Shown: in pieces, positions 36,241 through 43,797 of the stretch
Numbering within the stretch: the first letter of the stretch is position 1
Layout: each line of letters begins with the position of its first letter
DNA from: Luteibacter yeojuensis
GTDB lineage: Bacteria; Pseudomonadota; Gammaproteobacteria; Xanthomonadales; Rhodanobacteraceae
Direction: 5' to 3'
Length of the DNA: 64,000 nt
Assembly (NCBI RefSeq): GCF_000964085.1
Contig: NZ_JZRB01000004.1
Location: forward strand, 1 to 64,000
The notes under the pieces: generated by a model
Databases searched by the model: none
Told to the model about the DNA's origin: nothing
The model's input: only the letters and a program-made list of their open reading frames with translations
Program-made: the position numbers and the translations under genes

Positions 36241-36693
36241 TCAGGGCCGCGGTGCCGCGGGCTTATTCGCCTCGGCCTTCTTGGACGCGGGTTTTCTGGT
36301 GGGAGCCTTCTTCGACGCGTTCAATGCGGCCGCGGCTTTCACCAGGGCCTTGAACTTCGCGGCATCGACCTTCGCATCCTTGCCGATATCGAGCGCACGC
36401 CGCACGTTGCCATCCAGGCTCGCATTGAACAGCTTGCCCGGGTCGGGCAGCGCCGCGCCCTTGGCGAACGTCAGCTTGATCTTGTCCTTGTAGCTTTCGC
36501 CCGTGCAAAGGATGCCGTTGTGTTCCCACACCGGCGTGCCCATCCACTTCCAGGTTTCGACCACGTCCGGCAGCGCCTCGTGGATGAGCTTGCGCATGCG
36601 TGCGAGCGCCTCGCCGCGCCAGTCGCCGAGTTCGGCGATGTGTTGGTCGATGAGGGCCGGTGCGTCGGTCGCAGGGGTGGGCTTGGTGCTCAT
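36241..36693 (-). CDS. DUF1801-family protein
   Basis: 150 residues. Residues 10-110 match the YdhG/DUF1801 layout (IDQHIAELGDWRGEALARMRKLIHEALPD, WKWMGTPVWEHNGILCTG, KLTFAKGAALPDPGKLFN), a helical fold related to frataxin-like iron-binding proteins. The last 35 residues are a Lys/Ala/Pro-rich basic tail. Function not established. It overlaps the upstream VOC gene by four bases (ATGA) and is the last gene of a four-gene unit. Confidence 0.8.
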   Translation of the reverse strand: MSTKPTPATDAPALIDQHIAELGDWRGEALARMRKLIHEALPDVVETWKWMGTPVWEHNGILCTGESYKDKIKLTFAKGAALPDPGKLFNASLDGNVRRALDIGKDAKVDAAKFKALVKAAAALNASKKAPTRKPASKKAEANKPAAPRP

Positions 36694-37079
36694 GGCAATG
36701 ACTCCACGGCGTTTCGATCGATATTGGTCCCGATCCGCCACATGACGCCAGTTGGGTCGAACAAGACAAAGTCGCGGATGGCCCACGGCTGGTCCTGCGG
36801 CGGCAACGCGCGCACGCCGTATTTTTCGGCAAGGCCCGTGGCGTCCACGTGCCGCCACCAGGCATCCACGTCGGCCACGAGCATGTGCATCATGAAATTT
36901 TCAGCGTGTTCCTTGACGTGGAATCGCTGGAGGAGGAAGGCGCATTCGCCGGCCTTGAGGTACGCCAGGCTATCGTCCGAGAAGGCCACCTCGAAGCCGA
37001 GGTCGGTGTAGAAGGCCTTGGACAAGTCAAAATCCCGCGCAGGGACGAAGGCCTTGATCTCGACGGTTTCCATGGTCAT
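36690..37079 (-). CDS. VOC/glyoxalase-family protein
   Basis: 129 residues, single VOC fold: VEIKAFVPARDFDLSKAFYTDLGFEV (about 5-30), YLKAGECAFLLQRFHVKEHAENFMMHMLVADVD, and RDFVLFDPTGVMWRIGTNID. It lacks the full set of glyoxalase metal ligands, so a binding or resistance function is as likely as catalysis. An AGGAGG site eight bases upstream sets the ATG at 37079. Coupled to the DUF1801 gene by a four-base overlap. Confidence 0.82.
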   Translation of the reverse strand: MTMETVEIKAFVPARDFDLSKAFYTDLGFEVAFSDDSLAYLKAGECAFLLQRFHVKEHAENFMMHMLVADVDAWWRHVDATGLAEKYGVRALPPQDQPWAIRDFVLFDPTGVMWRIGTNIDRNAVESLP

Positions 37080-37101
37080 GCGGGCATCCTCCTGTGGTTG
37101 A

Positions 37102-37326
37102 TCAGGCGCGGGTGTGCGGGCCCCACGAAAATACATCTTCCAACGGCTTGCCGAATACCTCGGCGATGCGGAACGCGCACTCCAGGCTCGGCGAGTACTT
37201 GCCCGCCTCCACCGCGGCGATGGTCTGCCGCGTGACGCCCACGCGCTCGCCCAGCTCGGCCTGGGTCATTTCGCCGGCCATGAAACGCAGCGTGCGGATG
37301 TGGTTCGTGAGCTGGCGGTCAGCCAT
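37102..37326 (-). CDS. Small Cro/CI-type HTH regulator
   Basis: 74 residues, nearly all helix-turn-helix: IRTLRFMAGEMTQAELGERVGVTRQTIAAVEAGKYSPSLECAFRIAEVFG. This compact type (YgzD/Xre subfamily) usually regulates its own operon. Its start overlaps the end of the upstream membrane-protein gene by eight bases. The operon promoter carries two direct repeats that are good candidates for its binding site. Confidence 0.85.
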   Translation of the reverse strand: MADRQLTNHIRTLRFMAGEMTQAELGERVGVTRQTIAAVEAGKYSPSLECAFRIAEVFGKPLEDVFSWGPHTRA

Positions 37327-37735
37327 GCCATCCGCGCCGGTAGCTGACGACGATCATGCCGTGGTGGACGATTTCCGCGATGGCGATGGCAAGCAGCGCC
37401 GCGTGGACGATGGACCAACCGCCCGCGCTGAAAGGCATCACCACGCCGACGAGGATCATGCCGGCCATGAGCACGTTGTACGCCATGGCGGACGAGCGGC
37501 TGGCGATGGCCTTGTCGCGTTCGTCTCGTTCGGCGGCCCCGCGCAGGCGGCCAGCCAGCCAGGTGCCCGCGGCAACGATGCCGAGCGACGACAGCGCCGC
37601 GGCCAGCACCATGATTTGCTGCCCCATGCTGGGCTGGCCGTGCGATTCGATATAGGCGACGGCCGCGAAGTACACGCCGAAGATCACGGCCAGTGCGCAC
37701 ACCCAGACCCAGGCAAAACGTTCCTGCACAAGCAT
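37319..37735 (-). CDS. Inner-membrane protein of the HTH operon
   Basis: 138 residues with four hydrophobic segments (about 8-27, 36-56, 82-102, 106-126) separated by a charged loop (LRGAAERDERDKAIASRSS). The pattern of a small four-helix protein followed by a mini-HTH is widespread in bacteria, but I cannot name a function. The ATG at 37735 starts the family-like N-terminus and lies 29 bases after the predicted -10 box. Confidence 0.75.
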   Translation of the reverse strand: MLVQERFAWVWVCALAVIFGVYFAAVAYIESHGQPSMGQQIMVLAAALSSLGIVAAGTWLAGRLRGAAERDERDKAIASRSSAMAYNVLMAGMILVGVVMPFSAGGWSIVHAALLAIAIAEIVHHGMIVVSYRRGWHG

Positions 37736-37763
37736 GACGAACCCCTCCCGTGGTGACGGGAGG

Positions 37764-37792
37764 AAGGTAAGCCTCGCTTTACACCATGTCAA
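37764..37792 (-). promoter_or_regulatory. Promoter of the membrane-protein/HTH operon
   Basis: Minus-strand consensus -35 TTGACA (37787-37792), 17-base spacer and TACCTT -10 (37764-37769), 29 bases before the first ATG. Confidence 0.6.
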
Positions 37793-37804
37793 ATATTCTT
37801 TACA
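37777..37804. promoter_or_regulatory. Direct-repeat operator candidate
   Basis: Two perfect copies of CTTTACA (37777-37783 and 37798-37804) exactly 21 bases apart flank the -35 element of the operon promoter. Two helical turns of spacing suits a cooperative dimer of the encoded HTH protein; the link is inferred. Confidence 0.5.
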
Positions 37805-38477
37805 TCGCCGCGAGGTCACCAGCGGCATAGACGAAATGCAGCACCCGCCGCGGTGTCTCGGCCCGCGCCTTGCCCGAGGCATGCACCACCAGCGGCCGCA
37901 TCGCCAGGGCGCCGCCCCGTTCGACGTGGCAGGGCACGAGGCTGCCGTGGGCGGTGGCGAGCACTTCGGCGTGCGAGAGGCGGCCGAGGCGGTGGCTGCC
38001 GGGTACCACTTCCATGGGGCCGGTGTTGGCGCTGTCGGGGTCCAGTTGCACGCGCAATGCCACGACCCCATCGAGGGTGGCCACGGGCGGCTGGGCGAAC
38101 CAGATGCCCTCTTTCACCGCCCAGCCCGACCAGCCGGGCCGCTGGTGGCGCAAGGCCACGGGCACGCTGAGGTCCTGGTGGGGTGGCACGTACCAGTTGG
38201 TCGCGGCGGTCTTGGCGAACAGGGCGCACTGGATGGCGCGGGCGCCCGCGGGGAGCAACGCGGCCACCGCGGGGTGCGCCGCTAGCCGCACGGCGGTGTC
38301 GCGCACATGGGCCAGTTCGAGCATGCAGCGCGAGCCGGCGGCGGTGGGTACTTCGGTGGCCACCAGATCGGCCAGGCCATCGCATTCGTCGTCGGTGAGC
38401 AGGGGCGGCAGGATGGCGACGCCATCGCGCGCGAAGGCCGCGGCCAGGGCGCCGGGCGCCGGTATACGCATGGGCAT
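37800..38477 (-). CDS. PhyH-like iron/2-oxoglutarate dioxygenase
   Basis: 225 residues of the phytanoyl-CoA dioxygenase family. The iron-binding HxD is in WYVPPHQDLSVPV (near residue 100) and the distal histidine in PCHVERGGALAMRPLVVHASGKA, followed by an arginine (PRRVLHF) suited to 2-oxoglutarate. DGVVALRVQLDP and GPMEVVPGSHRLG are typical. Substrate unknown. The ATG at 38477 has an AAAGGAGA site seven bases upstream. Its stop codon overlaps one of the direct repeats of the downstream promoter. Confidence 0.82.
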   Translation of the reverse strand: MPMRIPAPGALAAAFARDGVAILPPLLTDDECDGLADLVATEVPTAAGSRCMLELAHVRDTAVRLAAHPAVAALLPAGARAIQCALFAKTAATNWYVPPHQDLSVPVALRHQRPGWSGWAVKEGIWFAQPPVATLDGVVALRVQLDPDSANTGPMEVVPGSHRLGRLSHAEVLATAHGSLVPCHVERGGALAMRPLVVHASGKARAETPRRVLHFVYAAGDLAAM

Positions 38478-38632
38478 CGATCCGTCTCCTTTCGGCATGG
38501 CGCCTGTCCTTCCCGACGCTTGGGCGAGTCTTGCGTGGCCCCGCGGCGGGCGTCAAGGAACTACGTCGCTGCATGTGAGACCCGCAGGCACTAGAATGCC
38601 GCCCCCGCCTGCCACCACCCTGCCCCGCGTCC

Positions 38633-39442
38633 ATGCACATCGTCGTCAACGAAGACCTCAAGGCTTACATCGACCCGCTCACCGCGGATGAATACGAGGC
38701 GCTCGAGCGGAGCCTGCTCACGGAAGGCTGCCGCGACGCGCTGGTGCTGTGGGGCGATACGCTGGTGGATGGCCACAACCGCTACGGCATCTGCCGCAAG
38801 CACGACCTGCCCTTCAAAACGGTGCAAAACGAGCGCTTCCAGTCCATGGACGACGTGCACCTGTGGATGATCGAACAGCACCTGGGCCGGCGCAGCGTCT
38901 CCGATTTCCAGCGCGGCGTGCTGGCGCTGCGCAAGCGCGAGATCCTGGCGGCCCGCCGCGAGGCCGAGCCCCCGGTGAAGGACGACAACGACCTGCCCTT
39001 CGATGCCGAGGGTTCCGAGCCGGCCCGGCCGAAGGCCCCGCGCCCCAACCCCACCGAGAGCCGCAAGGAGATCGCCCGCGAGGCGCGCATCAGCGCCAAC
39101 CAGGTGGGCATGATTGAGAAGATCCGGAAAGAGGCCGCCCCCGAAGTGGTCGCGGCGGTCAAATCCGGCACCCTTTCGATCAGCGCCGGCGCCGCGGTGG
39201 CCTCGCTGCCCGAGGACGAGCAGCGTGCCGCAGCCACTGGCGGCGACAAGGAGCTCAAAGACGCCGCCAAGCGCGTGCGCGAATCCAGGCGCAAGCCGCG
39301 CGAGAAGCCGTCGGGCGATGTAGTGGCCCTGCGCGAGCAGGTGGCCGAACTGGAGGCGGAGAACCGCAACCTGCGCCGCGAGATCGACGCCCTGCGCGCC
39401 CGCCTGGGCGAACCACCCCTCGGCGAGCCGGACGAGGCATGA
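38633..39442 (+). CDS. ParB/sulfiredoxin-like domain protein, orphan
   Basis: 269 residues. The N-terminal domain (about 1-95) is of the ParB/Srx fold: LTADEYEALERSLLTEGCRDALVLWGDTLVDGHNRYGICRKH, where DGHNRY is the key motif. The middle (about 140-200) has an HTH-like stretch ESRKEIAREARISANQVGMIEKIRKEAAPEVVAAVKSGTLSI. The C-terminus is a heptad-rich coiled coil (LREQVAELEAENRNLRREIDALRARL). There is no ParA partner or parS-like repeat nearby, so chromosome partitioning is unlikely; DNA binding with CTPase or nuclease activity is possible. Confidence 0.8.
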   Translation: MHIVVNEDLKAYIDPLTADEYEALERSLLTEGCRDALVLWGDTLVDGHNRYGICRKHDLPFKTVQNERFQSMDDVHLWMIEQHLGRRSVSDFQRGVLALRKREILAARREAEPPVKDDNDLPFDAEGSEPARPKAPRPNPTESRKEIAREARISANQVGMIEKIRKEAAPEVVAAVKSGTLSISAGAAVASLPEDEQRAAATGGDKELKDAAKRVRESRRKPREKPSGDVVALREQVAELEAENRNLRREIDALRARLGEPPLGEPDEA

Positions 39443-39536
39443 TGGCGCCGGGAACTCCGCCCCGCGCGGGTGTTCCAAGGCCCAGTACACCGGACGCTGC
39501 CCCAGGCGTTCTCAGGCAGGTCCCCCGGAGCGCCCC

Positions 39537-40034
39537 ATGAAGTCCTTCCTCGTCGTTACCGCCCTTTCCCTGCTGGCCGGCGCCGCCATGGCGCAGGACG
39601 CCGCCGCGCAGAAGCCGCTGAACCTGAGCCTGCCGCCGAACTACGTGCCGGCCTCGTCGGCGACCACGGCCGCGCCGGCATCGGCATCCACCGCCGCCAG
39701 CGCCCCGGTCGGCTCGAAGAACGGCAAGGAAAGCGTGGCCGTCACGCCGGCCCACGCCAAGGACCCGCCGGGCACCTACTACGGCGATACCAGCGGCCGC
39801 ATGCCGCAGGCCGACGTGGTCGACGATGGCCCGCAGTGCGACGATGCCACCTACAACCAGCCGCAGGTGCATGGCAGCGTCACCACCGGCGTGGTCAGCG
39901 CCAGCCACGGCGGCAGCGGCAGCTACCAGGGCGGCACGGTGAACCTCAGCCAGGCCTTCGGCAGCTGCGAGCACCCCAAGGGCGGCGTCAGCATCTCGGT
40001 CGGCGGGGCCACCGGCCACTTCCACGGCCGCTAA
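39537..40034 (+). CDS. Exported Ser/Ala/Gly-rich protein
   Basis: 165 residues: signal peptide 1-19 (ending AAMAQ), an Ala/Ser/Thr-rich linker (about 35-75), and a small C-terminal domain with two cysteines (CDDATYNQP and SCEHPKGG) and Gly/Ser-rich strands (VVSASHGGSGSYQGGTVNLS). The cysteines probably form a disulfide in the periplasm. No known family recognised. It is 41 bases upstream of an SGNH hydrolase and may be co-expressed with it. Confidence 0.65.
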   Translation: MKSFLVVTALSLLAGAAMAQDAAAQKPLNLSLPPNYVPASSATTAAPASASTAASAPVGSKNGKESVAVTPAHAKDPPGTYYGDTSGRMPQADVVDDGPQCDDATYNQPQVHGSVTTGVVSASHGGSGSYQGGTVNLSQAFGSCEHPKGGVSISVGGATGHFHGR

Positions 40035-40075
40035 GCGGTAGCATCGGCGGCACCCTAGCCGCGCGAGCTGCCGCC

Positions 40076-40990
40076 ATGCCCGTTCCCGCGTCATCCCTCT
40101 CCCAGCGCGGCCAGTTCCGCGCCCTGTACAACGGCCTGAAGAGCCAGAAGCTGCTCGATCGCACGCCGGTCATCCTCTGCGAGGGTGATTCGTGGTTTTC
40201 GAACCCGCTGTACATGAACATGCTCGACTGGATCGTTTCGCCCTCGCCGCAGGACAACGAGGCGGGGGTGCCACTGCTGGGCCAGGGCGGGCTGTTCTTC
40301 CGCGCCGAGCACAGTGGCGACCAGGCCATCCCGCAAACGGAAAACCCCAGCCGCTCGATGTTCACCAAGGACAACGTCAGCGACCTCGTCGGCTGGTTCG
40401 GCAAGTTCAATTTCGATGCCGTGTTGCTCAGCGCGGGCGGCAACGACTTCGTCGATACCTGGCTGAAGCAGGTCATGGCGGGCAAGGCCAATCTTTCCCC
40501 GCAGCAGGCACTCGACGTCATCGTGGCCACCGGGCGCTTCGACGACCTGCGCAAGGCCTATGCGTTCTTCCTCGATACGTTCCACGCCGCGAAACCGAAT
40601 GTGCCGATCCTGGCGCACACCTACGACTACCCGCGGCTTATCGGCAGCGCGGCGCATCTTGGCCTTGGCAACCTCGGCATCGCCGCCCTCCTGAAGAAAT
40701 CGATCGGGCCGTGGATCGGGCCGTATATCGAGCCGGTGATCCCCGGTGGCCTGCCGGCGTGGCAGGCCTTCGTGAAGCTGCTGATCGACGGGTTCGTGGA
40801 GCGGGTGCTGCAGCCGCTGAAGGAAGCGCCGGCTTACCACGGCATGTTTGATTACGTCGATTTGCGGGGGCAGTTGACCAGTGATGCGCAATGGAATGAC
40901 GAGATGCACCCCAACGAGGTGGGGTTCCATGTGCTTGCCACGGTGTTTCGAGGGAAGTTGATTGGGAAGTTGCCTGTGGGTAAGCGGTGA
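40076..40990 (+). CDS. SGNH/GDSL-family hydrolase
   Basis: 304-residue esterase-like protein. The catalytic serine is in VILCEGDSWF (about residues 25-34), the oxyanion residues in LLSAGGNDF (near 120) and the Asp/His pair in WNDEMHPNEVGFHVL (near 282). No signal peptide, so it acts in the cytoplasm unless exported otherwise. A large insert between the GND and DxxH blocks is helical (about 190-255). The substrate is unknown; lipids, acylated sugars or peptidoglycan acetyl groups are the usual ones. A REP arm follows the stop. Confidence 0.85.
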   Translation: MPVPASSLSQRGQFRALYNGLKSQKLLDRTPVILCEGDSWFSNPLYMNMLDWIVSPSPQDNEAGVPLLGQGGLFFRAEHSGDQAIPQTENPSRSMFTKDNVSDLVGWFGKFNFDAVLLSAGGNDFVDTWLKQVMAGKANLSPQQALDVIVATGRFDDLRKAYAFFLDTFHAAKPNVPILAHTYDYPRLIGSAAHLGLGNLGIAALLKKSIGPWIGPYIEPVIPGGLPAWQAFVKLLIDGFVERVLQPLKEAPAYHGMFDYVDLRGQLTSDAQWNDEMHPNEVGFHVLATVFRGKLIGKLPVGKR

Positions 40991-41004
40991 GGTTGGCGCA
41001 AGGA

Positions 41005-41045
41005 CATCGCGCGCAAGCGCGCTCCCACAAGGGCGCGCTCCCACA
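41005..41045. repeat. REP arms in tandem
   Basis: One complete GCGCGCAAGCGCGCTCCCACA arm followed directly by a truncated second copy (gggcgcgctcccaca), both in the same orientation, between the SGNH hydrolase and methyltransferase genes. Confidence 0.65.
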
Positions 41046-41056
41046 AGGGCGCGCGC

Positions 41057-41896
41057 TTACACTGGGTTTGCGGTGAAAATGACGATGCGGTCGTTGGCTT
41101 CGGGGTTGGCGTCGGTCGTTTTTAGCCAGGGTTGGCGGGCGAAGGTGCGGGTGCACGGGCCGAGGGCGACGACGCGTAGCGGGCGCTTGCGGGCTTCGGC
41201 TTCGATGCGGGCGGTGACGTCGCGCAGCACGGGGCCGATGAAGGGCGTGAACAGGTAGAAGATGTTCGCTTGCGTGACGTCGGCCTCGCGTGCGTCGGCA
41301 CAGGTGAACACCGCTTCGGGCATGCCCAGCGCCGTGGCGGCGTGGCGGGCGCTGGCCACGTAGGCGGGTTCACGTTCCACGCCGGTGACGGTCGCGCCGC
41401 TCAGCACGCGTGCCAGCAGCGAAACATGGCCGAGGCCCGCGCCGAGGTCGAGCACGTGGTCGGCCGGCGACAGCGCGGCGCGGCGCACGGCGTCGACGAT
41501 GTGCCGCATCGGCGTCGGCTGGTAGAACACCATGTCGGCCGGTGGGCGCGGGTTATCGGGCACGGGCTCCTCGATGGCGAAGACGCCGGCGAGCAGGGCG
41601 TCCAGGGCATCGTAGTGCGCGCCTGTCGGCTCGCCCACGTCGAGCCAGGGCGCCAGGGCCGCCTTGCCCCGCCCCGCGCGGATCGCCTCGCGCAGTTCGG
41701 CGAACAACACCTCGTCGGCGGCCGCCATGGCGTCGAGCAGGCATTCCGCCCGCGCACGTTCCGCCGCGGAGTCCATCGCAAGCAGCAGCAGGTCGAGCCG
41801 GTCGGCGGCATCGGCGCGCCAGCGAAAGGCAGCGGGATCGCGCCACGTGGCGTCGGTTTCCAGCAGGGCGAGGAACGCGCAAGGGACATCGGTCAT
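41057..41896 (-). CDS. Class I methyltransferase (protein or small-molecule)
   Basis: 279 residues. A helical N-terminal domain (about 1-120) precedes a Rossmann methyltransferase core with VLDLGAGLGHVSLLARVL (about 137-154), VTGVEREPAYVASAR, and VFTCADAREADV. The remaining NIFYLFTPFIGPVLRDVTARI strand-helix is typical of class I enzymes acting on large substrates. Target not predictable. Transcribed divergently from the GH97 gene (119 bases apart). Confidence 0.78.
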   Translation of the reverse strand: MTDVPCAFLALLETDATWRDPAAFRWRADAADRLDLLLLAMDSAAERARAECLLDAMAAADEVLFAELREAIRAGRGKAALAPWLDVGEPTGAHYDALDALLAGVFAIEEPVPDNPRPPADMVFYQPTPMRHIVDAVRRAALSPADHVLDLGAGLGHVSLLARVLSGATVTGVEREPAYVASARHAATALGMPEAVFTCADAREADVTQANIFYLFTPFIGPVLRDVTARIEAEARKRPLRVVALGPCTRTFARQPWLKTTDANPEANDRIVIFTANPV

Positions 41897-42015
41897 GCAG
41901 CGGATGGTAACCGCGCCGGGAGTTGACGCGGTTCTCACGCGCGGGGCTGCCTGCTTGAGCGGCCACCCGCGGCTGTGGAATGCTCGCAGCCCGGCACGCC
42001 TGCCCTGGAGCCCCG

Positions 42016-43797
42016 ATGAAGACGCCGCACCGCCTCGCCGCCCTCACCGCCCTCGTGGCCATGCCCGCCTTCGCCGCGCCGCCGCTGGCCACCATCGTGT
42101 TCCGCGACGGCGGCCGCCCGGTGCTCACCATCACCGACCCGCAAGGCCAGGGGCTGGTCGATGCCACGCTGGGCCTGCGCACCACCGCCAGCGACCTGAC
42201 GCACGACCTGCGCCTCATCGGCACCACCCAGCGCAACCTCACCGAAAACTACCGGATGACCACGGGCAAGCGCCTCGTGCGCAGCGCCAACCTCACCGAG
42301 ACGCGCTTTGCCCTGCAGAACGACAAGGGTGAGAAGCTCGACGTGGTGGTGCGCGTCGCGAACGACGGCGTCGCCTTCCGCTACGAACTACCCGGCGCCA
42401 CGCACGTGACCGTGACCGGTGAGGCCACCAGCTACAAGCTGCCCCCCGATGCCACGGCATGGCTGCTGCCGTATACGGCCAGCTACGAGCACGAGCGTAT
42501 CGAGACGACAGCGGCCACGGCGCCCACCGGCGATTACGGCTACCCATCCCTCTTCCGCAGCGGCGAGCGCTACCTGCTGCTCACCGAAGCCAATGCCGAT
42601 GGCCGCTACGACGGCAGCCGCCTGTTGCACGTCGCCAACTCGCCCCTGTACGGCCTCACCCTGGCCGATGCGCGCGTGGACAGCACCGGCACCACGCCGT
42701 GGCGCACCGTGATCGCGGGCGACCTTGCCACCGTCACGCAGTCGACGCTGGTCGATGATCTGGCCGACCCGTCGAAACTCACCGATACCTCGTGGGTGAA
42801 GCCGGGCCGCGTGGCGTGGTCGTGGATCAGCGACCATGTAAGCCCCAAGAGCTTCGAGCGGCAGAAGGCGTTCGTCGACTTCGCCGCCGCCAACCGCATG
42901 CCCTACGTGCTGGTGGATGAAGGCTGGAGCGAAGCATGGGTGCCGCAGCTGGTGCAGTACGCCAACGCGAAACACGTGGATGTGCTGCTGTGGTTCCCGT
43001 GGACCACGCTGGATACGCCCGCGAAGCGCATGGCGTGGCTGACGAAGGTGAAGGGCTGGGGCGTGAAGGGCGTGAAGATCGACTTCATGGAATCGGATAC
43101 GCAGGCACGGTTCCGCTGGTACGACGAGACGCTCGCGGACACAGCGCGGCTGCAGCTGATGGTGAACTTCCACGGTGCCACCATCCCGCACGGCCTGCAG
43201 CGCACCTGGCCGCACCTTATGTCGATGGAAGGCGTGCGTGGCGCGGAGAACAACCCGCCCGTGGTCGGCAACACCATCCAGCCGTTCACCCGCAACGTGG
43301 TCGGTTCGATGGATTACACACCGGTGGCGTTCGATGTCGGTACGCAGCAGGCGAGCATCGCCCATGAAGTGGCGCTGCCCATCGTGTTCGAATCGGGCTG
43401 GACACACCTGGCCGATAGCCCGGAGGCCTACCAGCGCCGGCCGAACGCGCTGATGTTCCTCGACCAGATTCCCACCGTGTGGGATGAAACGAAACTGATC
43501 GCCGGCGTGCCGGGGCAGGATGCGATCTTCGCGCGGCGCAGTGGCGACCGCTGGTTCATCGGCGCCATCGCGGCCGGTGCGCCGCGCCGCCTCAGCGTGC
43601 CGCTTGCGTCGCTGGGCGTGGGCCCCTGGCGTGCCGACATCATCCGCGACGGCACTGGCCGCGGCGACGTGGCGCGTTCGGCGCAGAACGTCACGGCCGA
43701 TGGTTCGCTGAGCTTCGACGTGCCGGCCAACGGGGGCTTCGCGGCCATCCTGTGCCCGGTGGCGAAGGGCCAGTTCAAGGACGGCTGCTACCGCTAA
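42016..43797 (+). CDS. GH97-family glycoside hydrolase, exported
   Basis: 593 residues: signal peptide (1-18), N-terminal beta-sandwich (to about 250) and a catalytic barrel. Characteristic segments: KPGRVAWSWISDH (about 263-275), PYVLVDEGWSEAW, VKGVKIDFMESDTQARFRWYDE, LQLMVNFHGATIPHGLQRTWP, and MSMEGVRGAENNP, where the Glu/Asp residues are catalytic and calcium-binding candidates. The family contains alpha-glucosidases (SusB) and alpha-galactosidases; the IDFMESD region does not let me decide. Its 3' end overlaps the convergent sensor-kinase gene by 23 bases. Confidence 0.9.
   Translation: MKTPHRLAALTALVAMPAFAAPPLATIVFRDGGRPVLTITDPQGQGLVDATLGLRTTASDLTHDLRLIGTTQRNLTENYRMTTGKRLVRSANLTETRFALQNDKGEKLDVVVRVANDGVAFRYELPGATHVTVTGEATSYKLPPDATAWLLPYTASYEHERIETTAATAPTGDYGYPSLFRSGERYLLLTEANADGRYDGSRLLHVANSPLYGLTLADARVDSTGTTPWRTVIAGDLATVTQSTLVDDLADPSKLTDTSWVKPGRVAWSWISDHVSPKSFERQKAFVDFAAANRMPYVLVDEGWSEAWVPQLVQYANAKHVDVLLWFPWTTLDTPAKRMAWLTKVKGWGVKGVKIDFMESDTQARFRWYDETLADTARLQLMVNFHGATIPHGLQRTWPHLMSMEGVRGAENNPPVVGNTIQPFTRNVVGSMDYTPVAFDVGTQQASIAHEVALPIVFESGWTHLADSPEAYQRRPNALMFLDQIPTVWDETKLIAGVPGQDAIFARRSGDRWFIGAIAAGAPRRLSVPLASLGVGPWRADIIRDGTGRGDVARSAQNVTADGSLSFDVPANGGFAAILCPVAKGQFKDGCYR

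Noticed and set aside
38633-40034. Plasmid or prophage remnant suggested by the ParB-like gene
   Set aside because: No integrase, attachment site, replication gene or structural phage gene nearby; the flanks are ordinary chromosomal genes.
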